Source: Rhodospirillales bacterium (GTDB lineage: Bacteria; Pseudomonadota; Alphaproteobacteria; Acetobacterales; Acetobacteraceae). From it: 22,200 nt of DNA. The notes under the pieces were generated by a model that was given only the letters and a program-made list of their open reading frames with translations, had not been told where the DNA came from and made no database searches. Of the stretch, positions 13,574 through 21,297 are shown piece by piece (the first letter of the stretch is position 1; each line of letters starts with the position of its first letter). The position numbers and the translations under genes are program-made. The DNA lies in assembly GCA_025350425.1 (NCBI GenBank), contig JANXXW010000304.1, forward strand, positions 1 to 22,200. Reading direction: 5' to 3'.

Positions 13574-14902
13574 TCAGGTCTTGTAGTAGCGCTTGGCCCG
13601 CCGTTCGGCCTCCACCACCGCGTCCTGGGCTGAGCTTTGGCCGGAAGCCACCGCGGCGAACATGTTGACCAGCACGTAATCTGCGGTGACCGCGCCGGAC
13701 GCCGCTGTGATCGGACCCTGGTAGCCGTTCCAGAACTGGTTGGCGCAGGTGTCACGATAGGCCAGCAGCTTGGGATCGCTTTTCCAAACGTCCAGCTCGG
13801 CATACGCCTTCAACGGCTGCGCCCAGTAGCCGAGGCAGCCCGTCAGCCATTTCTCGTACTGGTCCTGTTCCATCATGAAGCTCAGGAACTGCTTAGCGGC
13901 ATTCGGGTATTTCGTATGCTTGAAGACCATCGCATTCAGGATCAGCCCGGACTCGGGAGGTCTGCCGACCGGCCCGAACGGCAGTCGCGCATGGTCCGTA
14001 TCGTCGGCAATGGCGGCGGTCTTGGGATCATTCTTCAGCGCGAAGTAGATCGAGACGCCGTTCGCGGTCAGCCCGATCTGCTCCGAGATGTAGGCCTTGT
14101 TGTTGCTCGGGTCCTGCCATGACAGGGTGCCCTCGATCATGGTCGGATACATTTCCTTGGCGAAGTTCAGCGCATCGATCGTCTCACGCCGGTTGATGGC
14201 GACCTTGCCCTCCTGGTCGACGAGGTAGCCTTTGAACGCCCATAGCAGCCAGCTCACGTAGCCGTTCGCGTCTCCCACTGCATTGCCGAGAGCGAAACCG
14301 ACGGGGTGATTGGCCTGCTTGAGATTCTTGCAGAGCTTCATGAACTCACCCATGTCGTTGGGGATTGTATCGAAGCCGGCCGCCTTGACCCAGGATTTGC
14401 GATACACGACCGGCCCGCCAGAGCCACCCATGGGGATGGCGATCCAGTTGTTGGTGTTGTCCTTTTTACCGTATTTCTCAGCGAGGAAATACCAGCCGCC
14501 ATACTTCGCGCCCAGATACTCCGCGATATCGCTGACCTCGATCAGCTTATCGGCGTAGAGATGCGGGTCGTCGGGCCAGCCGATGACGATGTCGGGCCCG
14601 GCCCCGGTGTTCGCCGAAACCGCGGTTTGGGGGCGCAGATCTTCCCATCCGACGAAATCCACGCGGACCGGCACGCCGGTAGTGTCGGAGAACTTCTTGA
14701 TGTTGGCACGGAAGATGACCTCGTCGGGATCGACGAACTTGGTTGGACGCAGCACCCGCAACGTGGCGCCCTTCTCGATCGGCAGCTTTGGCGGTTCAAC
14801 GTTGCCAACGGTGATGGCGGATGCCTTGAACGGCATCGCCGACGCGGCAAGCGCGCCACCGCCGACGCCGAGCGCGCCGCGACGAGTGATGATGTTGACC
14901 AT
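13574..14902 (-). CDS. ABC extracellular solute-binding protein, family 1, Tat-exported
   Basis: 442 residues. The N-terminus MVNIITRRGALGVGGGALAA is a twin-arginine signal (Arg7-Arg8), with likely cleavage after ASA at residue 29, so the protein is exported folded. The mature chain has the two-lobe MalE/UgpB-like (SBP_bac_1) layout: ATLRVLRPTKFVDPDEV, FVGWEDLRPQ, AVSANTGAGPDIVIGWPDDP, IPMGGSGGPVVYRKSWV (hinge and lobe II), late GLILNAMVFKHTKYPNAAKQFLSFM. Family members bind sugars, polyols or glycerol-3-phosphate, but ligand identity is not readable. Start ATG has GGAGGA four bases upstream. It is the last gene of a minus-strand run, 34 bases after the ThDP enzyme; no permease or ATPase genes adjoin, which is unusual. 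Confidence 0.93.
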   Translation of the reverse strand: MVNIITRRGALGVGGGALAASAMPFKASAITVGNVEPPKLPIEKGATLRVLRPTKFVDPDEVIFRANIKKFSDTTGVPVRVDFVGWEDLRPQTAVSANTGAGPDIVIGWPDDPHLYADKLIEVSDIAEYLGAKYGGWYFLAEKYGKKDNTNNWIAIPMGGSGGPVVYRKSWVKAAGFDTIPNDMGEFMKLCKNLKQANHPVGFALGNAVGDANGYVSWLLWAFKGYLVDQEGKVAINRRETIDALNFAKEMYPTMIEGTLSWQDPSNNKAYISEQIGLTANGVSIYFALKNDPKTAAIADDTDHARLPFGPVGRPPESGLILNAMVFKHTKYPNAAKQFLSFMMEQDQYEKWLTGCLGYWAQPLKAYAELDVWKSDPKLLAYRDTCANQFWNGYQGPITAASGAVTADYVLVNMFAAVASGQSSAQDAVVEAERRAKRYYKT

Positions 14903-14936
14903 GGTTCCTCCGGTTTCTTGTTTTTATCGTCAGGAG

Positions 14937-16562
14937 CTAGATGCGCGAGATTTGCGTTTCCTTGCAGGTGATGAATTCCAGCAAAACCGGCACCCCGTTG
15001 CGCGTCTGCTCGATGCCGCGCTTGATGGCCGGGATGATCTCGGCGGGATCGAACACACGTTCGCCATACCCGCCAAAGGCGCGCGCCATCGCGGCATAGT
15101 CACCGGAGATGTCGGTCGAGCGGTATTTCTCGGTCGAGATCGGCATCACCTTCAGCTCGATCGCCATGCTGAAATTGTTCAACAGGATTGACATGATCGG
15201 AATGCGCTCGCGCACCGCCGTCTCGAAATCCATGCCGGTGAAACCGATCGCGGCATCGCCCCAGACATTGATGCAGAGCTTGTCCGGGTGGGCCAACTTT
15301 GCTCCCAGCGCAAGGCCAAGTCCGTAGCCGAGTTGCGTGGTCTTGCCCCATCCAAGATACGTCAGCGGCTCCGTGCTGTTCCAGAACGGCGAAAGCTGGT
15401 CGCGCGGGCTGCCGGCGTCGTGGGTGATGATGGTGTTCGCGACATCCACGGTATGCAGTAGGTCCCAGATCACGCGGTAGGGAGACAATGGCGCGTCGTT
15501 GCTGGTCAATTTGGGCATCCACGAGGCCAGCCACGGATCGCGAATGCCCTTCACCTCGGCGGCGACCGGTGCCGCATCGCGTGGCGTCCCGATCAGCGAC
15601 TCCATCGCCGCCAGCATGGCGTCGAGTGTCAGTCCGGCATCGCCCACCAGGCCGATCTCGGCGCGCACATCCTTGTTCAGGTGATCAGGATCGAGCGTCG
15701 CGTGAATGATCCTCTTGTTCTTGGGGATCGCCACGGCGAACGAACTCTCGGTGAAGCTGCACCCAACGCCGAAGATCACATCGGCATTATTTAGGAAATG
15801 CGGCACGGTGGCGCACATCGCCACGCCGGCGGCGCCCAACGACAATTCATGGGTTTCGGGAAAGGCGCTTTTGCCACCGAGGCTGGTGACCACTGGTGCG
15901 GCCAGCAACTCGGCCAGTCGCTTCAACTGTGGCCAGGCACGAGCGTAGTGGATGCCCTGGCCGGCATAGATCACCGGGCGCTTAGCGCTCGCCAGCAGTT
16001 TGGCCGCACGCGCGACATCGGCGGGGTCCGGGCCGTAGCGGGTGCTGAGCACCGGCTGATAGTCGAACTCGCCGACTTCCTCGGTCCACATGTCGGCGGG
16101 AATTTCGACCAGAACCGGCCCACCGCGACCGTTCCGTAGACGGCTGAATGCCCGGCGCATGATGTTCGGCACTTCGGCAGCCAACGTGATCGGCTCGGCC
16201 GATTTGGTGATGCCGCGCATGGCGGTCACGGAGTTGAAGTTCGGATCAATATGCGCGAGTCGGCGTGGGTAGCCCATCGGCAGCACCAACACTGGAACGC
16301 TCTCGCCGTAGCACTGCGCCACGCCGCCGTAGGCGTTCTCCGACCCCGGCCCATGCTGCATACAGAAGGCGCCGATGGTACGGCCGGAGGACAGGCGAGA
16401 TATGGCATCCGCCATGTGCAGCCCAATGCGCTCCTGACGCACCATCACCGGGCGTATGTCGATTGCGGCCGCGTATTCGATCAGGTGGTTCACGGGATAG
16501 CCGGTGAGGATTTCGATCCCCTCGGCCTTCATGATCGCGGCAATTGCCTCGCCAACCTTCAT
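14937..16562 (-). CDS. Thiamine diphosphate-dependent enzyme, acetolactate synthase-like
   Basis: 541 residues, full three-domain layout of the ThDP family: N-terminal pyrimidine-binding domain with the catalytic glutamate in RQERIGLHMADAISR (Glu44), central FAD/Rossmann-like domain (about 180-320), and C-terminal diphosphate domain with GDA (435-437) and LNN (461-463), the GDG-x(about 25)-NN motif with Ala replacing the last Gly. Start ATG 16562 with AAGGGGAA upstream; the in-frame start at 16589 lacks a comparable site. Specificity is unknown: acetolactate synthase, sulfoacetaldehyde acetyltransferase, benzoylformate/oxalyl-CoA decarboxylase and glyoxylate carboligase share this scaffold. 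It probably acts on a 2-oxoacid delivered by the same operon, between the alpha/beta hydrolase upstream and the exported binding protein downstream. Confidence 0.92.
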   Translation of the reverse strand: MKVGEAIAAIMKAEGIEILTGYPVNHLIEYAAAIDIRPVMVRQERIGLHMADAISRLSSGRTIGAFCMQHGPGSENAYGGVAQCYGESVPVLVLPMGYPRRLAHIDPNFNSVTAMRGITKSAEPITLAAEVPNIMRRAFSRLRNGRGGPVLVEIPADMWTEEVGEFDYQPVLSTRYGPDPADVARAAKLLASAKRPVIYAGQGIHYARAWPQLKRLAELLAAPVVTSLGGKSAFPETHELSLGAAGVAMCATVPHFLNNADVIFGVGCSFTESSFAVAIPKNKRIIHATLDPDHLNKDVRAEIGLVGDAGLTLDAMLAAMESLIGTPRDAAPVAAEVKGIRDPWLASWMPKLTSNDAPLSPYRVIWDLLHTVDVANTIITHDAGSPRDQLSPFWNSTEPLTYLGWGKTTQLGYGLGLALGAKLAHPDKLCINVWGDAAIGFTGMDFETAVRERIPIMSILLNNFSMAIELKVMPISTEKYRSTDISGDYAAMARAFGGYGERVFDPAEIIPAIKRGIEQTRNGVPVLLEFITCKETQISRI

Positions 16563-16634
16563 GCACGTTCCCCTTGGTAGCGCCATCATTCGATGATTGC
16601 GTGAACGGTAGACGTGGGTGGCGAGGCTTGCAAC

Positions 16635-17498
16635 CTAGCGCGGGGCCACAAACCCCACGATGGCGGCGCGCATCGCGTCCGGCTCGTCGCCACGGATGGA
16701 ATGGCCGCTTTGCGCGAAGACGCGGAACGTGGAACCGGGGATCAAGCGATGGATCTCCTCGGAGAACTCGGGTGGGCAAATCCAGTCGTGGCGGCCCGCC
16801 AAGATCAGCGTGGGGGCGGTGATGCGCCCGAGTGCGGGGCGAAGGTCGAAGCGGCGGAGGAACCCTTCGGGGCCGAATGCGCGGTTCAGCGGTTCCGGTG
16901 AGTTGCTCCCGCGCTGGCGGGCGATCTCGGCGGCTTTCGGGTCGTAATTATGGGCGTAAAGCGGCCCCATGATCTCATAGTAATGGGCCAGTTGCTGTGG
17001 GCTGGTGAAGCCACCGCTCCATAAGCTGGCACACGCTTCCCGTTGCTCCGGCGTCCCACGCTCACGCACGAGCTGTTCGGCGCGGGCGATGAAGCCGCCA
17101 TGGGCGGCGGTGACGATCAGGATCAGGTAAGAGACGGCCTCCGGGTAGCGGCTGGCATGCGCCATGGCGACCATGCCGCCATAGCTGGTGCCGATACTGA
17201 CGATCGGGCCAAATCCGAGATGGCGGCGCAACGCCTCCATGTCCTCCACGTTCTCATCGAGGTTGTAGGTTTCGGGGTTGCCCATAGCGGAGCGGCCCTG
17301 CCCGCGATGATCGAAATAGACCAGCTGCATCTGCTCGGCGAGCGGGGAGAAACTGGGCTTGAAGCCGGTATGATCGCCTCCGGGGCCACCGTGGATCAGG
17401 AAGGCGGGTGGCTTCTCCCGCATGACGACACCGTCGGGGACCAGACCCGAGCCCTCGATGTCGAAGTAGATCTCGGTTCCACGTATAGCTGCGAGCAT
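16635..17498 (-). CDS. Alpha/beta-fold hydrolase, proline iminopeptidase-like
   Basis: 287 residues, alpha/beta-hydrolase of the prolyl aminopeptidase-like group. HGGPGG oxyanion loop at 36-41, YFDHRGQGRS (61-70), nucleophile elbow GTSYGG with Ser105, Asp238 in AGRHDW and His266 in SGHS, so the triad is complete. The frame extends to 17567 upstream but ATG 17498 gives a normal N-terminus (MLAAIRGTEIYFDIEG) with GAGG just before it. There is no signal peptide. Peptidase, C-C bond hydrolase, or lactone/ester hydrolase functions are all compatible with the fold. It is first in the run with the ThDP enzyme (72 bases) and the binding protein. A divergent acyl-CoA dehydrogenase gene starts 109 bases away. 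Confidence 0.9.
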   Translation of the reverse strand: MLAAIRGTEIYFDIEGSGLVPDGVVMREKPPAFLIHGGPGGDHTGFKPSFSPLAEQMQLVYFDHRGQGRSAMGNPETYNLDENVEDMEALRRHLGFGPIVSIGTSYGGMVAMAHASRYPEAVSYLILIVTAAHGGFIARAEQLVRERGTPEQREACASLWSGGFTSPQQLAHYYEIMGPLYAHNYDPKAAEIARQRGSNSPEPLNRAFGPEGFLRRFDLRPALGRITAPTLILAGRHDWICPPEFSEEIHRLIPGSTFRVFAQSGHSIRGDEPDAMRAAIVGFVAPR

Positions 17499-17523
17499 GA
17501 TGCCTCGATGGTTGGGGGTTGGC

Positions 17524-17553
17524 TTGACGAGGCCGAGGTTTGGGCAAGGATAG
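17524..17553 (+). promoter_or_regulatory. Candidate promoter for the branched-chain operon
   Basis: TTGACG at 17524-17529 followed after 17-18 bases by AGGATA/GGATAG (17547-17553). The -35 box is good, the -10 box poor. It lies in the 108-base divergent gap between the alpha/beta hydrolase and the acyl-CoA dehydrogenase, about 55 bases before the latter's GTG. Confidence 0.3.
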
Positions 17554-17606
17554 GGGTGTTCCGCCAAGACCGTGAAGAGGCTCTGGAACAGGAAAGTGAA
17601 AGCATC

Positions 17607-18752
17607 GTGGATTTTTCTCTGAGCGAGGACCAGCTAGCGTTCCAGCGGACGGCGCGCGATTTCGCGCGGGAAAGGTTGCTGCCCAATGCCGGGCGGTGGG
17701 ACGAGGAACGGCATTTTCCGGCCGAAGAACTGCGCGAGGCGGCGGCGCTGGGGTTCGCTGGTATCTACGTGGCCGAGGAGCATGGCGGCACTGGGCTGAC
17801 GCGGCTGGATGCCGCCCTCATATTCGAGGAGTTGGCGACCGCTGATCCCTCCACTGCGGCGTTCCTTACGATCCACAATATGGTCGCCGGCATGATCGCG
17901 CGTTTCGGCAACGACGAACAGCGGGAGCGGTTTCTGCCCGATATTCTCACCGCCAAGAGCTTCGTCAGCTACTGCCTCACCGAGCCTGGCTCCGGCAGCG
18001 ACGCGGCGGCGCTGAAGACGCGGGCACAGCCGCTGGGTAACGCGCATTACCGGCTGAACGGGTCCAAAGCCTTTATCTCCGGTGGTGGCACGGCCGACCT
18101 GTACGCGACCATGGTCCGCACAGGCGACGAGACGGCGCGCGGGATTTCGTGCGTGGTGGTGGAAAAGGGCACGGCGGGGCTATCTTTCGGCAAGCCGGAA
18201 CGCAAGATGGGCTGGAACAGTCAGCCGACTACTGCGGTGGATTTCACCGATTGCGACATCCCCGTGGCGAACCGCATCGGCGCCGAGGGCGAGGGGTTCC
18301 GCTTTGCGATGATGGGTCTCGACGGCGGGCGGATCAACATCGCCGCGTGCTCCCTGGGCGGGGCGCAGGCGTGCCTGGATGCGTCGCGCAAATACGTGCA
18401 GGAACGTCGGGCGTTCGGGCGCAAGCTGGCGGACTTCCAGGCGTTGCAGTTCAAACTTGCTGATATGGCAACCGACCTCGAAGCTGCACGGCTGATGGTG
18501 CATCGCGCGGCGTCCGCGCTGGATGGCGGCGAGCATGACGCTACAATGCGATGCGCGATGGCCAAGCGGTTCGCGACTGACGTGTGCTTCCGCATCTGCG
18601 ACGAGGCGCTCCAGCTGCACGGCGGCTACGGATACATCAAGGACTACCAGATCGAACGCTACCAGCGCGACTTGCGTGTTCATAGAATCCTCGAAGGGAC
18701 GAACGAAATCATGCGCGTCATTATCGCCCGTAAACTGTTGGAGGCGGTATGA
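17607..18752 (+). CDS. Isobutyryl-CoA dehydrogenase (acyl-CoA dehydrogenase family)
   Basis: 381 residues; FAD enzyme oxidising isobutyryl-CoA to methacrylyl-CoA in valine breakdown, passing electrons to ETF. It follows the ACAD8-like pattern: VDFSLSEDQLAFQRTARDFA start, CLTEPGSGSDAAALKT (123-138), NGSKAFISGGG (151-161), GLSFGKPERKMGWNSQPT (191-208), LHGGYGYIKDYQIERYQRD (337-354), and the catalytic base Glu363 in RILEGTNEIMR. That glutamate position is used by short/medium-chain and isobutyryl enzymes, unlike isovaleryl-CoA dehydrogenase. The start is GTG at 17607, preceded by AGGAAAG; the open frame goes back to 17043 but only as antisense of the hydrolase gene. It overlaps mmsB by 4 bp (ATGA). 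Other short branched-chain acyl-CoAs may be accepted; 2-methylbutyryl-CoA cannot be excluded. Confidence 0.93.
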   Translation: MDFSLSEDQLAFQRTARDFARERLLPNAGRWDEERHFPAEELREAAALGFAGIYVAEEHGGTGLTRLDAALIFEELATADPSTAAFLTIHNMVAGMIARFGNDEQRERFLPDILTAKSFVSYCLTEPGSGSDAAALKTRAQPLGNAHYRLNGSKAFISGGGTADLYATMVRTGDETARGISCVVVEKGTAGLSFGKPERKMGWNSQPTTAVDFTDCDIPVANRIGAEGEGFRFAMMGLDGGRINIAACSLGGAQACLDASRKYVQERRAFGRKLADFQALQFKLADMATDLEAARLMVHRAASALDGGEHDATMRCAMAKRFATDVCFRICDEALQLHGGYGYIKDYQIERYQRDLRVHRILEGTNEIMRVIIARKLLEAV

Positions 18753-19645
18753 GCCGCGTGGGTTTCATCGGCCTCGGCAACATGGGGGGGCCGATGGCGG
18801 CGAACCTGGTCCGTGCCGGATATCACGTCACGGGCTTCGACGTGGTACAGGCGGGGATGGACGCGCACAAGGCGGTCGGTGGCAACGTCGCCTCGACGGC
18901 GGCTAAAACCATTGTGGGCGCGGAGATCGTATTCACCATGCTGCCCGCCGGCAAGCACGTGCGCGAGGTGTATCTCGGCGATGGCGGGCTGCTTGCTGCA
19001 TGTAAGGACGCCGCACCGCTGTTCGTGGATTGCTCGACCATCGACGTGGAAACCGCGCGCGCGGTGGCCGGCGAGGCGGCCGATATGCTCGACGCTCCGG
19101 TGTCGGGCGGGGTCGGTGGCGCCACGGCCGGAACGCTGACCTTCATGGTGGGGGGCAGCGAGGACGGCTTCCGCCGTGCCTCGCCTTTCTTTGCCGCGAT
19201 GGGCAAGAACATCGTCCATGCCGGCGAGGCGGGTGCCGGACAGGCAGCGAAGATCTGCAACAACATGCTGCTGGGCATCAGCATGATCGGCGTCGCCGAG
19301 GCGTTCGTGCTGGCGGAGCGGTTGGAACTGGATTTCGAGAAACTGTTCAGGATCAGCGCTGCGTCCTCGGGACAGTGCTGGTCGTTGACGACGTATTGTC
19401 CGGTGCCTGGGCCGGTGCCGGGATCGCCCGCCAATCGCGATTACGCGCCCGGCTTCGCGACGGCGCTGATGCTGAAGGATCTCACGTTGGCGCAACAGGC
19501 CGCCGACGCGGTGAACGCGGCGACACCGCTCGGCGCGCACGCAATGCGTTTGTATGAGGCGATGGCAGAAGCGGGACTCGAAGGTAAGGACTTCTCCTAC
19601 GTGTTCCGTTGGCTCGCGGACCGTGGGCGTGGCGGGATCGGCTGA
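18749..19645 (+). CDS. mmsB: 3-hydroxyisobutyrate dehydrogenase
   Basis: 298 residues, beta-hydroxyacid dehydrogenase family: NAD-dependent oxidation of 3-hydroxyisobutyrate to methylmalonate semialdehyde in valine catabolism. N-terminal Rossmann motif GLGNMG at 8-13, Asp31 at the end of strand beta-2 (GFD, favours NAD), substrate-binding DAPVSGG at 115-121, catalytic Lys168 in GQAAKICNN with Asn172, and the C-terminal KDLTLAQQAADAVNAATPLG block. The family length fits. It is joined to the isobutyryl-CoA dehydrogenase by ATGA and to the ligase gene by TGATG, so all are translationally coupled. The intervening valine-pathway genes (enoyl-CoA hydratase, hydroxyisobutyryl-CoA hydrolase, methylmalonate semialdehyde dehydrogenase) are not in the window. 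Confidence 0.95.
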   Translation: MSRVGFIGLGNMGGPMAANLVRAGYHVTGFDVVQAGMDAHKAVGGNVASTAAKTIVGAEIVFTMLPAGKHVREVYLGDGGLLAACKDAAPLFVDCSTIDVETARAVAGEAADMLDAPVSGGVGGATAGTLTFMVGGSEDGFRRASPFFAAMGKNIVHAGEAGAGQAAKICNNMLLGISMIGVAEAFVLAERLELDFEKLFRISAASSGQCWSLTTYCPVPGPVPGSPANRDYAPGFATALMLKDLTLAQQAADAVNAATPLGAHAMRLYEAMAEAGLEGKDFSYVFRWLADRGRGGIG

Positions 19646-21297
19646 TGGATTTCGTGGAGGCTCGCGACTTCCTGCTCGCGCACCGCGATGATTACGCCGC
19701 CGCGTATGGCGGGTTCACGTGGCCGGACCAGGAATATTTCAATTGGGCGCTCGACTGGTTCGATGGCGTGCTCGCGATTGGCGAACTCGCGCATACCCCA
19801 GCTCTGCGTATCACGGGCACCGGAGCCGCAGAGCTGACATTCGCCGAGTTGTCGGCGCGTTCCAACCGCCTTGCCAACGGGCTGCGTGGCATGGGCATGG
19901 CGCGCGGTGATCGCGTGCTGCTCATGCTCGGCAATGTGGCGCCGCTCTGGGAGACGATGCTGGCGGCGATGAAGCTTGGCGCAGTCGTCGTGCCGGCCAC
20001 CACGCTGCTCACCGCAGACGATTTAGCTGAGCGCGTGACGCGGGCGCGGGTGCGGTTCGTGATTTGTGCGGCTGACGACGCGCATAAGCTGGGTGGCGTG
20101 AACGTGCCGCGTATCACCGTGGGCGGGACGGTGCCGGGTTGCACGGATTATGCGACCCTCATGTCAGCCGACGCGACTTTCGTGCCGGACAAGGTCACGC
20201 ACGTCACGGACCCGTTGCTGCTGTATTTCACTTCCGGCACCACCGCGAAGCCGAAGTTGGTGCTGCACAGCCATGCATCCTACCCGATCGGGCACCTGTC
20301 CACGATGTACTGGCTCGGGGTCCGGCCACGCGACATGCACCTGAACGTGTCCTCGCCGGGTTGGGCCAAGCACGCATGGAGCTGCCTGTTCGCGCCGTGG
20401 AACGCGGGCGCGGGCGTGTTCATCCACAACCAGCCGCGCTTCGACACGCGTGACATGCTGGATGCGATCGTCGCCGGCGGGGTCACGACCCTCTGTGCGC
20501 CGCCGACGGTGTGGCGGATGCTGATCCAGCAGGATCTGCGCGCGTGGAAAACGTCGCTGCGTGAGGTGTGTGGGGCGGGTGAGCCGCTCAACCCCGAGGT
20601 GATCGAACAGGTGCGCGCGGCGTGGGGTATGACGATCCGGGACGGCTACGGGCAAACCGAGACGACGGCGCAGATCGGTAACCCGCCGGGGCAGATGGTG
20701 AAGGCGGGATCGATGGGCCGCCCGCTGCCGGGATACCGCATCCGGCTACTGGATTCGGACGACGCCGATGCCGATGAGGGCGCCGTGTGCATCGCTATGC
20801 ATCCACGTCCGCTTCCGGTGATGTTGGGATATCAGACCGACGAAGGCGCGATCGAGCCGATCGGCGGCGAGGTCTATTTCACCGGTGATGTCGCCTCCCG
20901 CGACGAGGACGGCTACCTCACGTACGTCGGACGGGCCGACGACATCTTCAAGGCATCCGACTATCGCATCAGCCCGTTCGAGTTGGAGAGCGTGCTGATC
21001 GAACACCCCGCAGTCGCGGAGGCGGCCGTGGTGCCTGCGCCCGACGCGGTTCGCGCGGCGATCCCCAAGGCCTACGTGACGCTGATTGACGGGATCGAGC
21101 CATCGGCCGAAATCGCAGCGTCGATCTTTGCGCATCTCCGGGCACGGCTTGCGCCGTACAAGCGGGTGCGGCGGCTGGAGTTCGCGGAGTTGCCAAAAAC
21201 CATCAGCGGAAAGATACGCCGCGTCGAACTGCGGCGGGCCGAAGAGGCGCGAACCGAACGGTCGGCGGACGAGTATCGCGAGGAGGACTTCTCATGA
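19645..21297 (+). CDS. AMP-forming acyl-CoA synthetase
   Basis: 550 residues, ANL-superfamily ligase forming acyl-adenylate, then acyl-CoA. Phosphate loop YFTSGTTAKPK at 194-204 (Ala where Gly is usual), DGYGQTE at 333-339, YFTGDVASRDEDGYLTYVGRADDIFK (411-436, with Asp415 and Arg430), and the C-terminal catalytic Lys523 in KTISGKIRR. Overall it looks closest to medium-chain or ACSM-like synthetases. ATG at 19645 overlaps the mmsB stop (TGATG); the frame extends 12 codons upstream but inside mmsB. Setting between valine and leucine enzymes suggests activation of free branched-chain acids such as isobutyrate or isovalerate; this is inference. It overlaps the next gene by ATGA. Confidence 0.92.
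   Translation: MDFVEARDFLLAHRDDYAAAYGGFTWPDQEYFNWALDWFDGVLAIGELAHTPALRITGTGAAELTFAELSARSNRLANGLRGMGMARGDRVLLMLGNVAPLWETMLAAMKLGAVVVPATTLLTADDLAERVTRARVRFVICAADDAHKLGGVNVPRITVGGTVPGCTDYATLMSADATFVPDKVTHVTDPLLLYFTSGTTAKPKLVLHSHASYPIGHLSTMYWLGVRPRDMHLNVSSPGWAKHAWSCLFAPWNAGAGVFIHNQPRFDTRDMLDAIVAGGVTTLCAPPTVWRMLIQQDLRAWKTSLREVCGAGEPLNPEVIEQVRAAWGMTIRDGYGQTETTAQIGNPPGQMVKAGSMGRPLPGYRIRLLDSDDADADEGAVCIAMHPRPLPVMLGYQTDEGAIEPIGGEVYFTGDVASRDEDGYLTYVGRADDIFKASDYRISPFELESVLIEHPAVAEAAVVPAPDAVRAAIPKAYVTLIDGIEPSAEIAASIFAHLRARLAPYKRVRRLEFAELPKTISGKIRRVELRRAEEARTERSADEYREEDFS

Noticed and set aside
17043..17606. N-terminal extension of the acyl-CoA dehydrogenase to 569 residues
   Set aside because: It is antisense to the alpha/beta hydrolase; family length and N-terminal motif fit the GTG at 17607.
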